In this document: positions 43,005 through 51,042 of the stretch, in pieces
Numbering within the stretch: position 1 is the first letter of the stretch
Layout of the letters: every line of letters begins with the position of its first letter
NCBI RefSeq assembly: GCF_014197435.1
Contig: NZ_JACIFP010000001.1
Span: 2,108,001-2,172,000, forward strand
Origin: Gordonia humi
Lineage (GTDB): Bacteria > Actinomycetota > Actinomycetes > Mycobacteriales > Mycobacteriaceae
Reading direction: 5' to 3'
DNA length: 64,000 nt
Made by a program: the position numbers and the translations under genes
The notes under the pieces: generated by a model
What the model was told of the DNA's origin: nothing
What the model saw: the letters and a program-made list of their open reading frames with translations, nothing else
Databases searched by the model: none

Positions 43005-44792
43005 TCACAGCCAGGCGCTGTCCGTGTCGATGGTCGTGCGGTCCAGCGACTCCAGGAGGTCGAACTGAGCGGTGGTCTTCGGCAGTTCGTATGCGAAGAA
43101 GTAGCGGGCCGCCGCGCGCTTGCCCTGGTAGAAGTCCTCGTCGGAGTTCTCCGCGGCGTCGGCGGCCAGCACCTGCTCCAGCCACATCCAGGCGACGACG
43201 ATGTGCCCTGCGGCCTCGAGATACGCGGTCGCGTTGGCCAGAGCCAGTTTCGGATCGCCCGGCGCCCAGACCGCTGCCGTCGTCTGACCGAGTCGACCCA
43301 CGGCTTCGGCGAGGTGCTCGGCGTGCTCGGCGACCTCGTCGCCTTCGGCGCGCGCCTTGGTGATCGTCTCGCCGATCGCCTCGACGAGGACGCCGAGTCC
43401 CTCGCCGCCGTTCATGATCACCTTGCGCCCCAACAGATCCAGGCCGTGGATACCGTGCGCGCCCTCGTGGATCGGGTTGAGCCGGTTGTCGCGGTAGTTC
43501 TGCTCGACGTCGAACTCCTTGGTGTACCCGTAGCCGCCGTGCACCTGGATGGCGAGACTGTTGGCCTCCAGGCACCACTGGCTCGGCCAGCTCTTGGCGA
43601 TCGGGGTGAGGACTTCGAGGAGCGTGTGCGTACGCTCGCGGGTCTCCGGGCTGCCGGTCTGCTCGTCGTCGAGCAATGCGGCGCAGTACAACAGCAGCGC
43701 GAGGGCGCCTTCGACGTACGATTTCTGCGCCAGCATCATCCGCTTGACGTCCGGGTGCTCGATGATCGCGATCGGCGCCGACTCCGGATCCTTGTTGTCG
43801 ACCGGTCGTCCCTGGGTGCGGACCTTCGCGTACTCCAACGACGAACGGTAGCCTGCGTGACCGAGAGCGGTCGCCATGAAACCGACGCCGATCCGGGCCT
43901 CGTTCATCATGTTGAACATGTACTTCAGGCCCTGGTGGAGATCGCCCACCAGGTAGCCGACGGCGCCGGACTCCGTTGCGGGGGAGAAGGTGCCGTCGCC
44001 GAAGTTCAGCAGCGTGTTGGTGGTACCGCGGTTGCCCATCTTGTGGTTGAGCCCGACCAGGGCGACGTCGTTGCGGGTGCCGTCGGCGAGGACCTTCGGG
44101 ACGATGAACAGCGAGATGCCCTTGGTGCCGGGGCCGCCGCCCGGAGCCTTCGCCAGAACGAGGTGAACGATGTTCTCGGTGAGTTCGTGGTCGCCGCCGG
44201 AGATCCACATCTTGGTGCCGGTGATCCGGTAGCTGCCGTCGTCGGCCGGGACGGCCTTGGTGGTGATGTCCGCCAGCGACGATCCGGCTCCCGGCTCGGA
44301 CAGGCACATGGTGCCGAAGTAGCGGCCCTCCAGCATCGGCCGGACCCACGTGTCGATCTGCTCGGCGGTGCCGTACGTGGTCAGCAGATTGGCGTTGCCG
44401 ACGGTCAGGAACGCGTACGACGCGGTCGGCGTGTTCTCCGACTGGATGAAGCTCATCGCTGCGCGGGCGACGGTGTTCGGCAATTGCATGCCGCCGAGCT
44501 CCTCGTCGAATGTGCCCGCGATCAGGCCCGCCTCGCTGAAGGCGCGGAGCGCCTCGCCGATCTCCGGCAGCAGTACCACCTTGCCGTCGTCGCCGACGTA
44601 GGGCTCGGTCTGGTCGGAGATCTTGTTGTGCGGAGCGAACTTCTTGGTCGCGATGTCCTCGCTCAGGTCGAGGACGGCGTCGAAGGTCTCCCGCGAATGC
44701 TCGGCGAAGCGGGGTCGCGACGTCATCGAGGTGACGTCGAGCCACTCGTGCAGCAGGAAGTCGATGTCGCGGCGGGACAGGTGCTCGGTCAT
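43005..44792 (-). CDS. Acyl-CoA dehydrogenase, FadE5 type
   Basis: 595 aa, the large form of the family. Recognisable: MCLSEPGAGSSLADITTKA (FAD/substrate loop), GTKMWISGGDHELTENI, QVHGGYGYTKEFDVEQNYRDNRLNPIHEGAHGIHGLDLLGRKV (catalytic Glu region) and a C-terminal extension of about 130 residues as in the acetyl-CoA-dehydrogenase-like C-terminal domain. It starts beta-oxidation of acyl-CoAs; mycobacterial FadE5 takes many chain lengths. Cotranscribed with the TetR gene 20 bp upstream. Confidence 0.9.
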   Translation of the reverse strand: MTEHLSRRDIDFLLHEWLDVTSMTSRPRFAEHSRETFDAVLDLSEDIATKKFAPHNKISDQTEPYVGDDGKVVLLPEIGEALRAFSEAGLIAGTFDEELGGMQLPNTVARAAMSFIQSENTPTASYAFLTVGNANLLTTYGTAEQIDTWVRPMLEGRYFGTMCLSEPGAGSSLADITTKAVPADDGSYRITGTKMWISGGDHELTENIVHLVLAKAPGGGPGTKGISLFIVPKVLADGTRNDVALVGLNHKMGNRGTTNTLLNFGDGTFSPATESGAVGYLVGDLHQGLKYMFNMMNEARIGVGFMATALGHAGYRSSLEYAKVRTQGRPVDNKDPESAPIAIIEHPDVKRMMLAQKSYVEGALALLLYCAALLDDEQTGSPETRERTHTLLEVLTPIAKSWPSQWCLEANSLAIQVHGGYGYTKEFDVEQNYRDNRLNPIHEGAHGIHGLDLLGRKVIMNGGEGLGVLVEAIGETITKARAEGDEVAEHAEHLAEAVGRLGQTTAAVWAPGDPKLALANATAYLEAAGHIVVAWMWLEQVLAADAAENSDEDFYQGKRAAARYFFAYELPKTTAQFDLLESLDRTTIDTDSAWL

Positions 44793-44812
44793 GTCGGTCG
44801 GCTCCGGTTCGG

Positions 44813-45451
44813 TTACAGGTCGGTCGGGGTGGTCTCGGCGGACAGCCCGCCGAGGATGATGGTCGCGATCCGGCCGGACAAGGCGGTCAGATCGTCATCG
44901 GTCTGGTCGTCTCGGGGACGGAACCACTGGTCGATCGCCGAGACGCTGGACAGCAGCGTGCGGGTCAGCAGGCCAGGATCCTCGTCTCTGATCGTCCCAT
45001 CCGCGATGCCGTCGACGATCACCCGGTGGAACATCGCCTCGAAATCGTCGCGGAGGTCGTTGAGAGCGCCCAGCGCATCGACCTGTTTCGGCTTCAACGC
45101 GATCGTCGATCGATGATGGACGCCCTGCCGGATCGTGTTGTGGTACGCGATGTGGCGCAGGAGATAGAACGCGTGCGCGCGGGTCATCGCCGTCAGTCTG
45201 GCGAACCCGGTGCCGGGTTCGTCCGCGAACGGCTCCACCCGCGTCCGCACCGAAGTCATGCCGAACTCGTAGACGGCGAGGAAGATGTCGAACTTCGACC
45301 GGTAGTGGTAGTAGATCAGGCCCTTGGTCGCACCGAGGCGAGCCGCGATGTCGTCGATCGTCGTCTGTGCGAAACCCTGCTCGTGAAAGGCTGTCGCGGC
45401 CGCGTCGAGGATGCGGAGCTTGGCGCCGTCGGCGACGGAGAGCTGTGCCAT
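44813..45451 (-). CDS. TetR-family regulator upstream of the FadE5-type gene
   Basis: 212 aa. HTH region ILDAAATAFHEQGFAQTTIDDIAARLGATKGLIYYHYRSKFDIFLAV, followed by a helical ligand domain with LRHIAYHNTIRQGVHHRST. The KGLIYYHY recognition helix is of the type found in KstR2-like regulators of lipid catabolism. A perfect AATACT/AGTATT dyad lies 27 bp upstream of its ATG, pointing to autoregulation with the fadE gene. Effector probably an acyl-CoA (inference). Confidence 0.88.
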   Translation of the reverse strand: MAQLSVADGAKLRILDAAATAFHEQGFAQTTIDDIAARLGATKGLIYYHYRSKFDIFLAVYEFGMTSVRTRVEPFADEPGTGFARLTAMTRAHAFYLLRHIAYHNTIRQGVHHRSTIALKPKQVDALGALNDLRDDFEAMFHRVIVDGIADGTIRDEDPGLLTRTLLSSVSAIDQWFRPRDDQTDDDLTALSGRIATIILGGLSAETTPTDL

Positions 45452-45477
45452 CTCGAATCGTCACCTCTCTCACCAGC

Positions 45478-45493
45478 AATACTACAGAGTATT
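45478..45493. promoter_or_regulatory. Candidate TetR operator AATACTACAGAGTATT
   Basis: Perfect 6-bp arms separated by ACAG, just upstream of the TetR-fadE operon, in an AT-rich patch. Position and symmetry fit an autoregulatory operator that would overlap the promoter. Confidence 0.5.
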
Positions 45494-45538
45494 ATGTTCT
45501 CCGGGTGCGGCTCGGTCAAGGCCGTGCGATGTGGATTC

Positions 45539-46414
45539 TCAGATGCCGAGGCGGGTGATGACCCGGCCCATGATGCGCGGCGAGACGTCGCCGATTGCGC
45601 GCAGCACGCCCGTGTACGCCGGATACAGTTCGGCCGGGCGCTCGTCGATCGCGCGCAGTATCCACGCGGCGGCCTGCTCGGCCGAGATCATCGGTGCGTC
45701 GTCGTACGATGCGGTCGGTGCGATCATCGGGGTGCGTACCAGCGGGAAGCCCGCGTTCGTCACGGCCACTCCGGTGCCGTCGCACTCGGCGTCCAACGAT
45801 CGGCCGAATGCCGCCAGCGCCGACTTCGAGGCGTGGTAGGCCCCGAATCGGGGCATGGCGCCCGCGTCGACGCCCCACGTGACGACGTTGACGATGTGAC
45901 CGCTGCCGCGGTCGATCATCGCGGGCAGCAGGCCGAGGGTCAGGGCGGCGGGGCCGAAGTAGTTCACGGCCATCGTGCGCTGGTAGTCGTGAAAGCGGTC
46001 CACCGATTCCAACGCGGTTCGGCGGATCGATCGGCCCGCGTTGTTGACCAGGACGTCGGGGACGCCGAATCGGTCGAGTACCTCCCGGGCCAGACGCTGA
46101 GCATCGTCCGGGTCGGAGAGGTCCGCGGTGAGCGGATACGCTGTGCCGCCGGACTCGGAGATCTCGCTGCAGACCTCCTGGAGCGGCTCGAGGGTGCGTG
46201 CGACGGCCAGGACCGTCGCGCCGCGAGAGGCCAGGAGTCGGGCGGTGGCTTCGCCGATGCCCGACGAGGCGCCGGTGAGGAGTACGACGGTGCCGCTCAG
46301 ATCGGCGGGCGACCCGCCGATCACGCGCCGCAGGCTCCGCAGCCCGAGCGGCGGATTCAGCATGGCGTCCATCACGGGCCGCAACGCCGTCTCGACCGCG
46401 CGTGTCACGGGCAT
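45539..46414 (-). CDS. Short-chain dehydrogenase/reductase with altered catalytic Ser position
   Basis: 291 aa. Rossmann motif TGASSGIG (47-54), NNAG (124-127) and YHASK (Tyr193, Lys197) are normal. At the position 13 residues before the Tyr, where SDRs have the catalytic Ser, there is Trp180, preceded by Thr179 (VVTWGVDAG). Thr179 might substitute if the loop is shifted; otherwise activity would be altered. An amphipathic N-terminal extension of 40 residues and a C-terminal tail suggest membrane association. It starts two bases after the 53-aa gene stop. Confidence 0.85.
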   Translation of the reverse strand: MPVTRAVETALRPVMDAMLNPPLGLRSLRRVIGGSPADLSGTVVLLTGASSGIGEATARLLASRGATVLAVARTLEPLQEVCSEISESGGTAYPLTADLSDPDDAQRLAREVLDRFGVPDVLVNNAGRSIRRTALESVDRFHDYQRTMAVNYFGPAALTLGLLPAMIDRGSGHIVNVVTWGVDAGAMPRFGAYHASKSALAAFGRSLDAECDGTGVAVTNAGFPLVRTPMIAPTASYDDAPMISAEQAAAWILRAIDERPAELYPAYTGVLRAIGDVSPRIMGRVITRLGI

Positions 46415-46416
46415 GA

Positions 46417-46578
46417 CTACTTGTAATCCTTGATCACGTCTCGCACTTCGTCGGCGCCGATGTTCTTCGCCACCAGCTTGCCGTTCTTCACCTTGCGCAC
46501 GCTGTACTTATTCGCCTTCTTACCTGCGGCGACGTGCAGGCCGGCCTTCTTCGCCTTCTTGTTCAGTTCTTCCAGCAC
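46417..46578 (-). CDS. Lysine-rich 53-aa protein
   Basis: GTG at 46578 opens a frame of 53 codons ending in TAG. Thirteen of the residues are Lys, with little else basic: it begins MLEELNKKAKKAGLHVAAGK and ends EVRDVIKDYK. No signal or membrane span. AAGGA near its end serves as ribosome site of the SDR gene two bases after, so the two are coupled. No family recognised; the codon pattern (G/C in third positions) supports a real gene. A nucleic-acid-binding role is possible but only by charge. Confidence 0.7.
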   Translation of the reverse strand: MLEELNKKAKKAGLHVAAGKKANKYSVRKVKNGKLVAKNIGADEVRDVIKDYK

Positions 46579-46681
46579 GCCTGGATCGTAGCTTGTGAAA
46601 GTGAACTCGCACGTCGAGGTTGCGCCAGTCGGTCCTGAATCGTGAATCGGCGGATGATCGAGCCGCGAGATCGGGCGGACG

Positions 46682-48112
46682 TCAGCACACGTCGACGCCG
46701 ACGGCGGTGACGTCGTCGAGGCGTCGTGCGTAGGCGTCGCCGCCCACCTCGGCCTTGATTCGGCAGGTCTCGGCGAGGGAGGAACCCGCCAGGTAGACGG
46801 CGTAGACGGGGTTGCCGTTCAGGTGTTGCCGCAGCGAGGAGCACGACCGGTCGGTGCGCAGATACGACGATCCCGGATGCCGCGCCAGAGCAGTGGCCAC
46901 CTCTTGTACGTACGTGCCCGGGTCGACGGCGTTGTAGACGAACGTCACGGTTCGGCCGTCGCACGGCGGGGAGGTGATCGGCGTCGACAGTCCGAGGTCC
47001 CCTGCGCCGCGTGTCGGAGTCGTCGTCTCGGTGATCGTCGGTCTCGTGACCGTCGGAGCGGGCGTCCCGGTGACGGTGGTCGTCAGCGGAGGCGGCGGAT
47101 CGGCCGAGGGCTCGAGGAGCGTCGAGGTGTCCGCGGCGGTCGTCGGCGCACCCTGATCGGTGCCGCGTACCGCGAACCAGGTGCCGGTCGCGACGGCCGC
47201 GACCACCACCGCGGCGAGCGCGGCGATGAGCGCGATCTTCCCGCGGTGAGATTCCGGGGGCAGCGGGACGTACTGCGCGGACGGCGCCACGAGCGTGGGG
47301 GCGTACTGGCCGGCCAGTGCACCGCGGGCGGCGTCGGCGAACGCCCCGCACGACGGGATGCGGGCGGCGCGATCCTTCATCGAGCCCGCGGCGATCACCG
47401 GGTCGAGCACGGTGCCGGTCGGTGGGACGGGGCGGGACAGGTGGCCGCTGATGATCTGCTCGATGCTGGTCACCGCGAAAGGCGGAGAGCCTGTGATCGT
47501 CTCGTACAGCACGCAGGCCAGCGAGTAGACGTCACTGGCGGGGGTGAGGTCCGCGTCGCCGAATCGTTCCGGCGCCATATACGCGAACGAGCCGATCGCC
47601 GTCCCGGTCTGGGTGAGCCTGGTGGCGCCCGCGGTCTGCGCGATTCCGAAGTCGACGAGGTACGCGAAGTCGTTCTCGTCGACGAGGATGTTGTCGGGCT
47701 TCACGTCCCGGTGCAGGAGGCCGGACGAATGCGCGGCGTCGAGAGCGCCCGCGATCTGCGCGATGATCGCGACGGCGCGCCCGGGCGGCAGCGGGCCGTC
47801 GTCGATGATCGAGCGGAGATCGCGGCCGCGCACGATCCGCATGTCCAGGAACAGTCGGCCGTCGATCTCGCCGTAGTCGTGGATCGGGACGACATGCGGA
47901 TCGCCCAAGCGCGCGACGGTCTGCGACTCCCGTAGGAAGCGCGCACGGAAGCCCTCGTCGTCGGCGAGGTGGGCGGGCAGGATCTTCAGGGCGACCGTAC
48001 GATCCTTCACCTCGTCGACGGCCTCGTACACTTCGCCCATGCCGCCGCGCCCGAGGAGTCGGACGAGGCGGTACGGGCCCAGGGTGGAACCGGACTCGTC
48101 TGGGGTGGCCAT
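46682..48112 (-). CDS. Transmembrane Ser/Thr protein kinase
   Basis: 476 aa. Kinase domain: LLGRGGMGEVYEAV, Lys in VALKILPAH, LLHRDVKPDN, VDFGIAQ, GTAIGSFAYMAPERF. One membrane helix (IALIAALAAVVVAAVATGTWFAV) follows at about residues 300-322, then a Pro/Thr linker and an outside domain with four Cys (PPCDG, RSCSS, ETCRI, terminal VDVC). It shares kinase sequence features with the kinase at 34198, but the outside domain differs. It lies 25 bp after the TetR gene that follows the MmpL gene, so may be in that transcript. Confidence 0.92.
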   Translation of the reverse strand: MATPDESGSTLGPYRLVRLLGRGGMGEVYEAVDEVKDRTVALKILPAHLADDEGFRARFLRESQTVARLGDPHVVPIHDYGEIDGRLFLDMRIVRGRDLRSIIDDGPLPPGRAVAIIAQIAGALDAAHSSGLLHRDVKPDNILVDENDFAYLVDFGIAQTAGATRLTQTGTAIGSFAYMAPERFGDADLTPASDVYSLACVLYETITGSPPFAVTSIEQIISGHLSRPVPPTGTVLDPVIAAGSMKDRAARIPSCGAFADAARGALAGQYAPTLVAPSAQYVPLPPESHRGKIALIAALAAVVVAAVATGTWFAVRGTDQGAPTTAADTSTLLEPSADPPPPLTTTVTGTPAPTVTRPTITETTTPTRGAGDLGLSTPITSPPCDGRTVTFVYNAVDPGTYVQEVATALARHPGSSYLRTDRSCSSLRQHLNGNPVYAVYLAGSSLAETCRIKAEVGGDAYARRLDDVTAVGVDVC

Positions 48113-48137
48113 GCCGGGAGTGTAACGGTTGCCGTGG

Positions 48138-48764
48138 CTAGACCGGCAGACCCGCTTCGAGAAGGTCCAGCGCTTCGAGGCATTCCTCCAGGGTGGGGAT
48201 CTCCCCGTCGCCGGTGTGGCCGACCACGTGGAACAGTGCGCCGACACAGGCCGCGATGAACACGCGGAGCCGGAGATCGTCGGGACTCACCCCCAGATAC
48301 GCACCGATGAATCCGCGCATCTCGACCAGTGCGCGATCGGCCTCGGCCTGTTGGGCCGCGACGAGTGCGGGCTCGGTCTGCACCAGACGGAGGCGGGCCT
48401 TGTTCGCGGCCCACTCGTCGTTGACGCCCACCTGGTACAGGTCGACGATGATCCTGCGGACCAGGTCGAAGCGGTCCAGGCCGGGCGCGATCGCGTGCAG
48501 GAGTTCGTTCCGCCGCTCGTCGAGGTCGTCGGCCAGGACCACTTGTTCTTTGCTCTGGAAGTAGCGGAAGAACGTGGTGTGGCTGACCTCGGCGGCGTCG
48601 GCGATCTGCGCGACGGTGGTCGTCGTGTATCCCTGTTTCTCGAACAGGTCCATCGCGGCGGCGCGGATGGCGTTGCGAGTCCGGGCCTTGTTGCGCTCCC
48701 GGAGACCGGGCCGCGGCCCCGGAGCGCTCTCCGGGGCCGCGGCCGACAGCGGTGTGTATGACAT
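48138..48764 (-). CDS. TetR-family regulator of the MmpL unit
   Basis: 208 aa. HTH: RNAIRAAAMDLFEKQGYTTTTVAQIADAAEVSHTTFFRYFQSKEQVVLAD, then a helical domain including FIAACVGALFHVVGHTGDGEIPTLEECLEALDLL. It starts 6 bp after the MmpL stop in the same direction, so it is cotranscribed with the pump. The dyad upstream of mmpL is its likely site. Ligand unknown. Confidence 0.88.
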   Translation of the reverse strand: MSYTPLSAAAPESAPGPRPGLRERNKARTRNAIRAAAMDLFEKQGYTTTTVAQIADAAEVSHTTFFRYFQSKEQVVLADDLDERRNELLHAIAPGLDRFDLVRRIIVDLYQVGVNDEWAANKARLRLVQTEPALVAAQQAEADRALVEMRGFIGAYLGVSPDDLRLRVFIAACVGALFHVVGHTGDGEIPTLEECLEALDLLEAGLPV

Positions 48765-48770
48765 GACCGG

Positions 48771-50999
48771 CTACCCGACCTCGACGACTTCCTGCTGCTC
48801 GGTGTGCAGGCCGCGGTCGCGGACCTTGCTTCCTTCGATGTCGAAGTCGAGGACCAGCTTGTCGAGCCATTTCGGCAGTCTCCAGGCGCGGTCGCCCAGC
48901 AGGGCCAGCACCGCCGGGACGACGATCATGCGGATGAGGAACGCGTCGAAGAACACCGCGACGGCGAGCGCGAAGCCCATCATCTTGGCGGTGGTGTCCG
49001 GTGCCATCATGAACGCTGCGAACACGCTGATCATGATGATCGCGGCGGAGGTGACCACGCGGGAGCCGTGTTTGAATCCCGCGACGATCGCGTCCTTGGC
49101 GTTCATGCCGTGGATGAACTCCTCCCGCATCCGGGTCACCAGGAACACCTGGTAATCCATCGCGAGACCGAAGACCACGCCCACCAGGAAGATCGGCAGG
49201 AACGAGAGCATCGGCTTGGTGTGCTCGATGAGGCCGAGTGCGCCGTCGGAGAAGATCCAGGTGGTGATGCCGAACGTGGCCAGGACCGAGAACACGAATC
49301 CGAGAGTGCCGATCAGCGGCACCCACAGGGAGCGGAACACGCCGATCATGATGAGGAACGCCAGACCGACGACCACGGCGATGTACGGGATCAGCGCCGA
49401 GTCGAGCTTGGCCGACAGATCGGACATGATCGCGGTCTGACCGCCCACGTGCAGTTCGGCGCCCTGAGCCTCCGTGGTGGACGCCAGACCCCGGATCTTC
49501 TCCATGAGTTCGTGCGTGGCGTCCGATGACGGTGAGCTGACCGGGGTCACGACGATCATGGCGCTGTCGGCGCCGATGTTCGGATTGGCCGGGTCGGCGG
49601 TGCCGTTGCCCGTCCACGTGAGGGATTGCGGGGCGACCACGCCGTCGAGCTTCTTGATGCCCTCTACCGCGCTGTTCGCGGCGGCGTCGACGGTGCCGTC
49701 GTCGGTGTGCATGACGACGAACAACTCGCCGCCGATGCCTTCTCCGAAGCCTTCGGCCATCAATTCCTGGGCGGCGACCTGGTCGTCGGTGACCATGTCC
49801 ATGCCGAGCTTCATGCCGCTGACCGGGATGGCCGCGACGATCAGCACGATCAGGCTGCCGGCGATGAACGGGATCGGACGCTTGACGACCGAACGACCGA
49901 AGCGGGTGCCGAGCGTCTCGGAGTCGTCACCGGGGGCCGCATGCTTGATCCACGGGATGCGCGGAGAGAAGGCGAAGCGGCCGAATGCGCCGAGCAGCGC
50001 CGGGATCAGGGTGAGCGCGCCGAGAACGGCGACGACGACCGCGACGGCGGCTCCCATTCCCATCTGGGTGATCAGCGGAATGCCGATGACCATGAGGGCG
50101 GCGACCGCGATGACGACGGTCAGACCGGCGAACACGACTGCGGTGCCCGCCGTGCCGACGGCGCGGCCCGCGGCGTCGGCGGGATCACCGCCGCGCGCTC
50201 GTTCTGTCCGGTATCGGGACACGATGAACAGCGCGTAGTCGATCGACACGGCGATGCCGAGCATCATCACGATCGCTGTGGCGGTCTGGTTGATCGACAT
50301 GAACTCGGCCGACAGAGTCAGCAGGCCGATGGTCAGGCCGACGCCGACGATACCGGTGAGCAGTGGGATGAATGCGGCGATCAGGGCGCCGAAGGCGACG
50401 ATCATGATCACGAAGGCGATCGCGAAGCCGATCAGCTCGGACTTGCCGCCCGTCTCCATGCCTTCCATGACGCCGCCCATGGCCTCGACTTGCAGTCCGT
50501 CGCCGCGGTGCTTGTCGAGCACCGAGACGAGCGCATCCTTGTCGTCGACGGTGATGTCCATGCGGTCGATGCTCTGGTGCAGGGAGATCAGGCCCACACG
50601 GCCGTCGTCGCCGAGTACCGATCCGGCGAGCTGCGGCATCGCCTGCGCGACGTCGACCGGGTTCGCGACCTTGTCCGGATCGGTGACCTCGGGCAGCGCC
50701 CGCAGATCGGTGACGAGGGCGTTGATCTCCTCGCTGTGACCGGCGAGGCCGTCCTTGGCCCCGATCACGATGTTGGTGGTGGCTTCGTTCTGCTGCTCGG
50801 TGATCGCAGGGAAGTAGTCCTGCATCTGCTCCATGGCGGTGCCGCCGTCGGTGCCGGGCATTTCGAAGTCCTGGGCGAATTTCGGATTGAGTGCGCCGAT
50901 CAGGGCGAAGACCGCGGCGAGAGCCGCGATCCAGGCACCGAGGACCCACCACTTGTGGCGGAACGAGAACCGCCCGACGTGGTACAGGAAGGATGACAT
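48771..50999 (-). CDS. MmpL-family RND transporter
   Basis: 742 aa, about eleven or twelve membrane helices with two large extracytoplasmic loops. Proton-relay Asp-Tyr pairs are visible in AVSIDYALFIVSRYRTERARGGD and FGLAMDYQVFLVTRMREEFIHG. It belongs to the MMPL group that exports lipids or hydrophobic compounds across the inner membrane of actinobacteria. It is the short form, lacking a long cytoplasmic C-terminal tail. Cotranscribed with the TetR gene; a strong dyad sits just in front of its ATG. Confidence 0.92.
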   Translation of the reverse strand: MSSFLYHVGRFSFRHKWWVLGAWIAALAAVFALIGALNPKFAQDFEMPGTDGGTAMEQMQDYFPAITEQQNEATTNIVIGAKDGLAGHSEEINALVTDLRALPEVTDPDKVANPVDVAQAMPQLAGSVLGDDGRVGLISLHQSIDRMDITVDDKDALVSVLDKHRGDGLQVEAMGGVMEGMETGGKSELIGFAIAFVIMIVAFGALIAAFIPLLTGIVGVGLTIGLLTLSAEFMSINQTATAIVMMLGIAVSIDYALFIVSRYRTERARGGDPADAAGRAVGTAGTAVVFAGLTVVIAVAALMVIGIPLITQMGMGAAVAVVVAVLGALTLIPALLGAFGRFAFSPRIPWIKHAAPGDDSETLGTRFGRSVVKRPIPFIAGSLIVLIVAAIPVSGMKLGMDMVTDDQVAAQELMAEGFGEGIGGELFVVMHTDDGTVDAAANSAVEGIKKLDGVVAPQSLTWTGNGTADPANPNIGADSAMIVVTPVSSPSSDATHELMEKIRGLASTTEAQGAELHVGGQTAIMSDLSAKLDSALIPYIAVVVGLAFLIMIGVFRSLWVPLIGTLGFVFSVLATFGITTWIFSDGALGLIEHTKPMLSFLPIFLVGVVFGLAMDYQVFLVTRMREEFIHGMNAKDAIVAGFKHGSRVVTSAAIIMISVFAAFMMAPDTTAKMMGFALAVAVFFDAFLIRMIVVPAVLALLGDRAWRLPKWLDKLVLDFDIEGSKVRDRGLHTEQQEVVEVG

Positions 51000-51012
51000 G
51001 GTCCCTATTGTT

Positions 51013-51042
51013 ACTGACTAACACTTTTCAGTGCTACACAGT
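51013..51042. promoter_or_regulatory. 30-bp dyad ACTGnnTAnCACT-TTTC-AGTGnTAnnCAGT before mmpL
   Basis: The core TAACACTTTTCAGTGCTA (51019-51036) has arms symmetric at 6 of 7 positions, and outer ACTG/CAGT extend the symmetry. It lies 14 bp upstream of the MmpL start and overlaps the YibE/F stop codon (51034-51036). Regulation by the TetR protein encoded after mmpL is the simple model. With no U-tract it is a poor terminator. Confidence 0.5.

Noticed and set aside
48771..50999. Long plus-strand His/Asp/Glu-rich frames opposite mmpL
   Set aside because: Typical antisense frames in high-GC DNA, with no domains; the MmpL frame is unambiguous.
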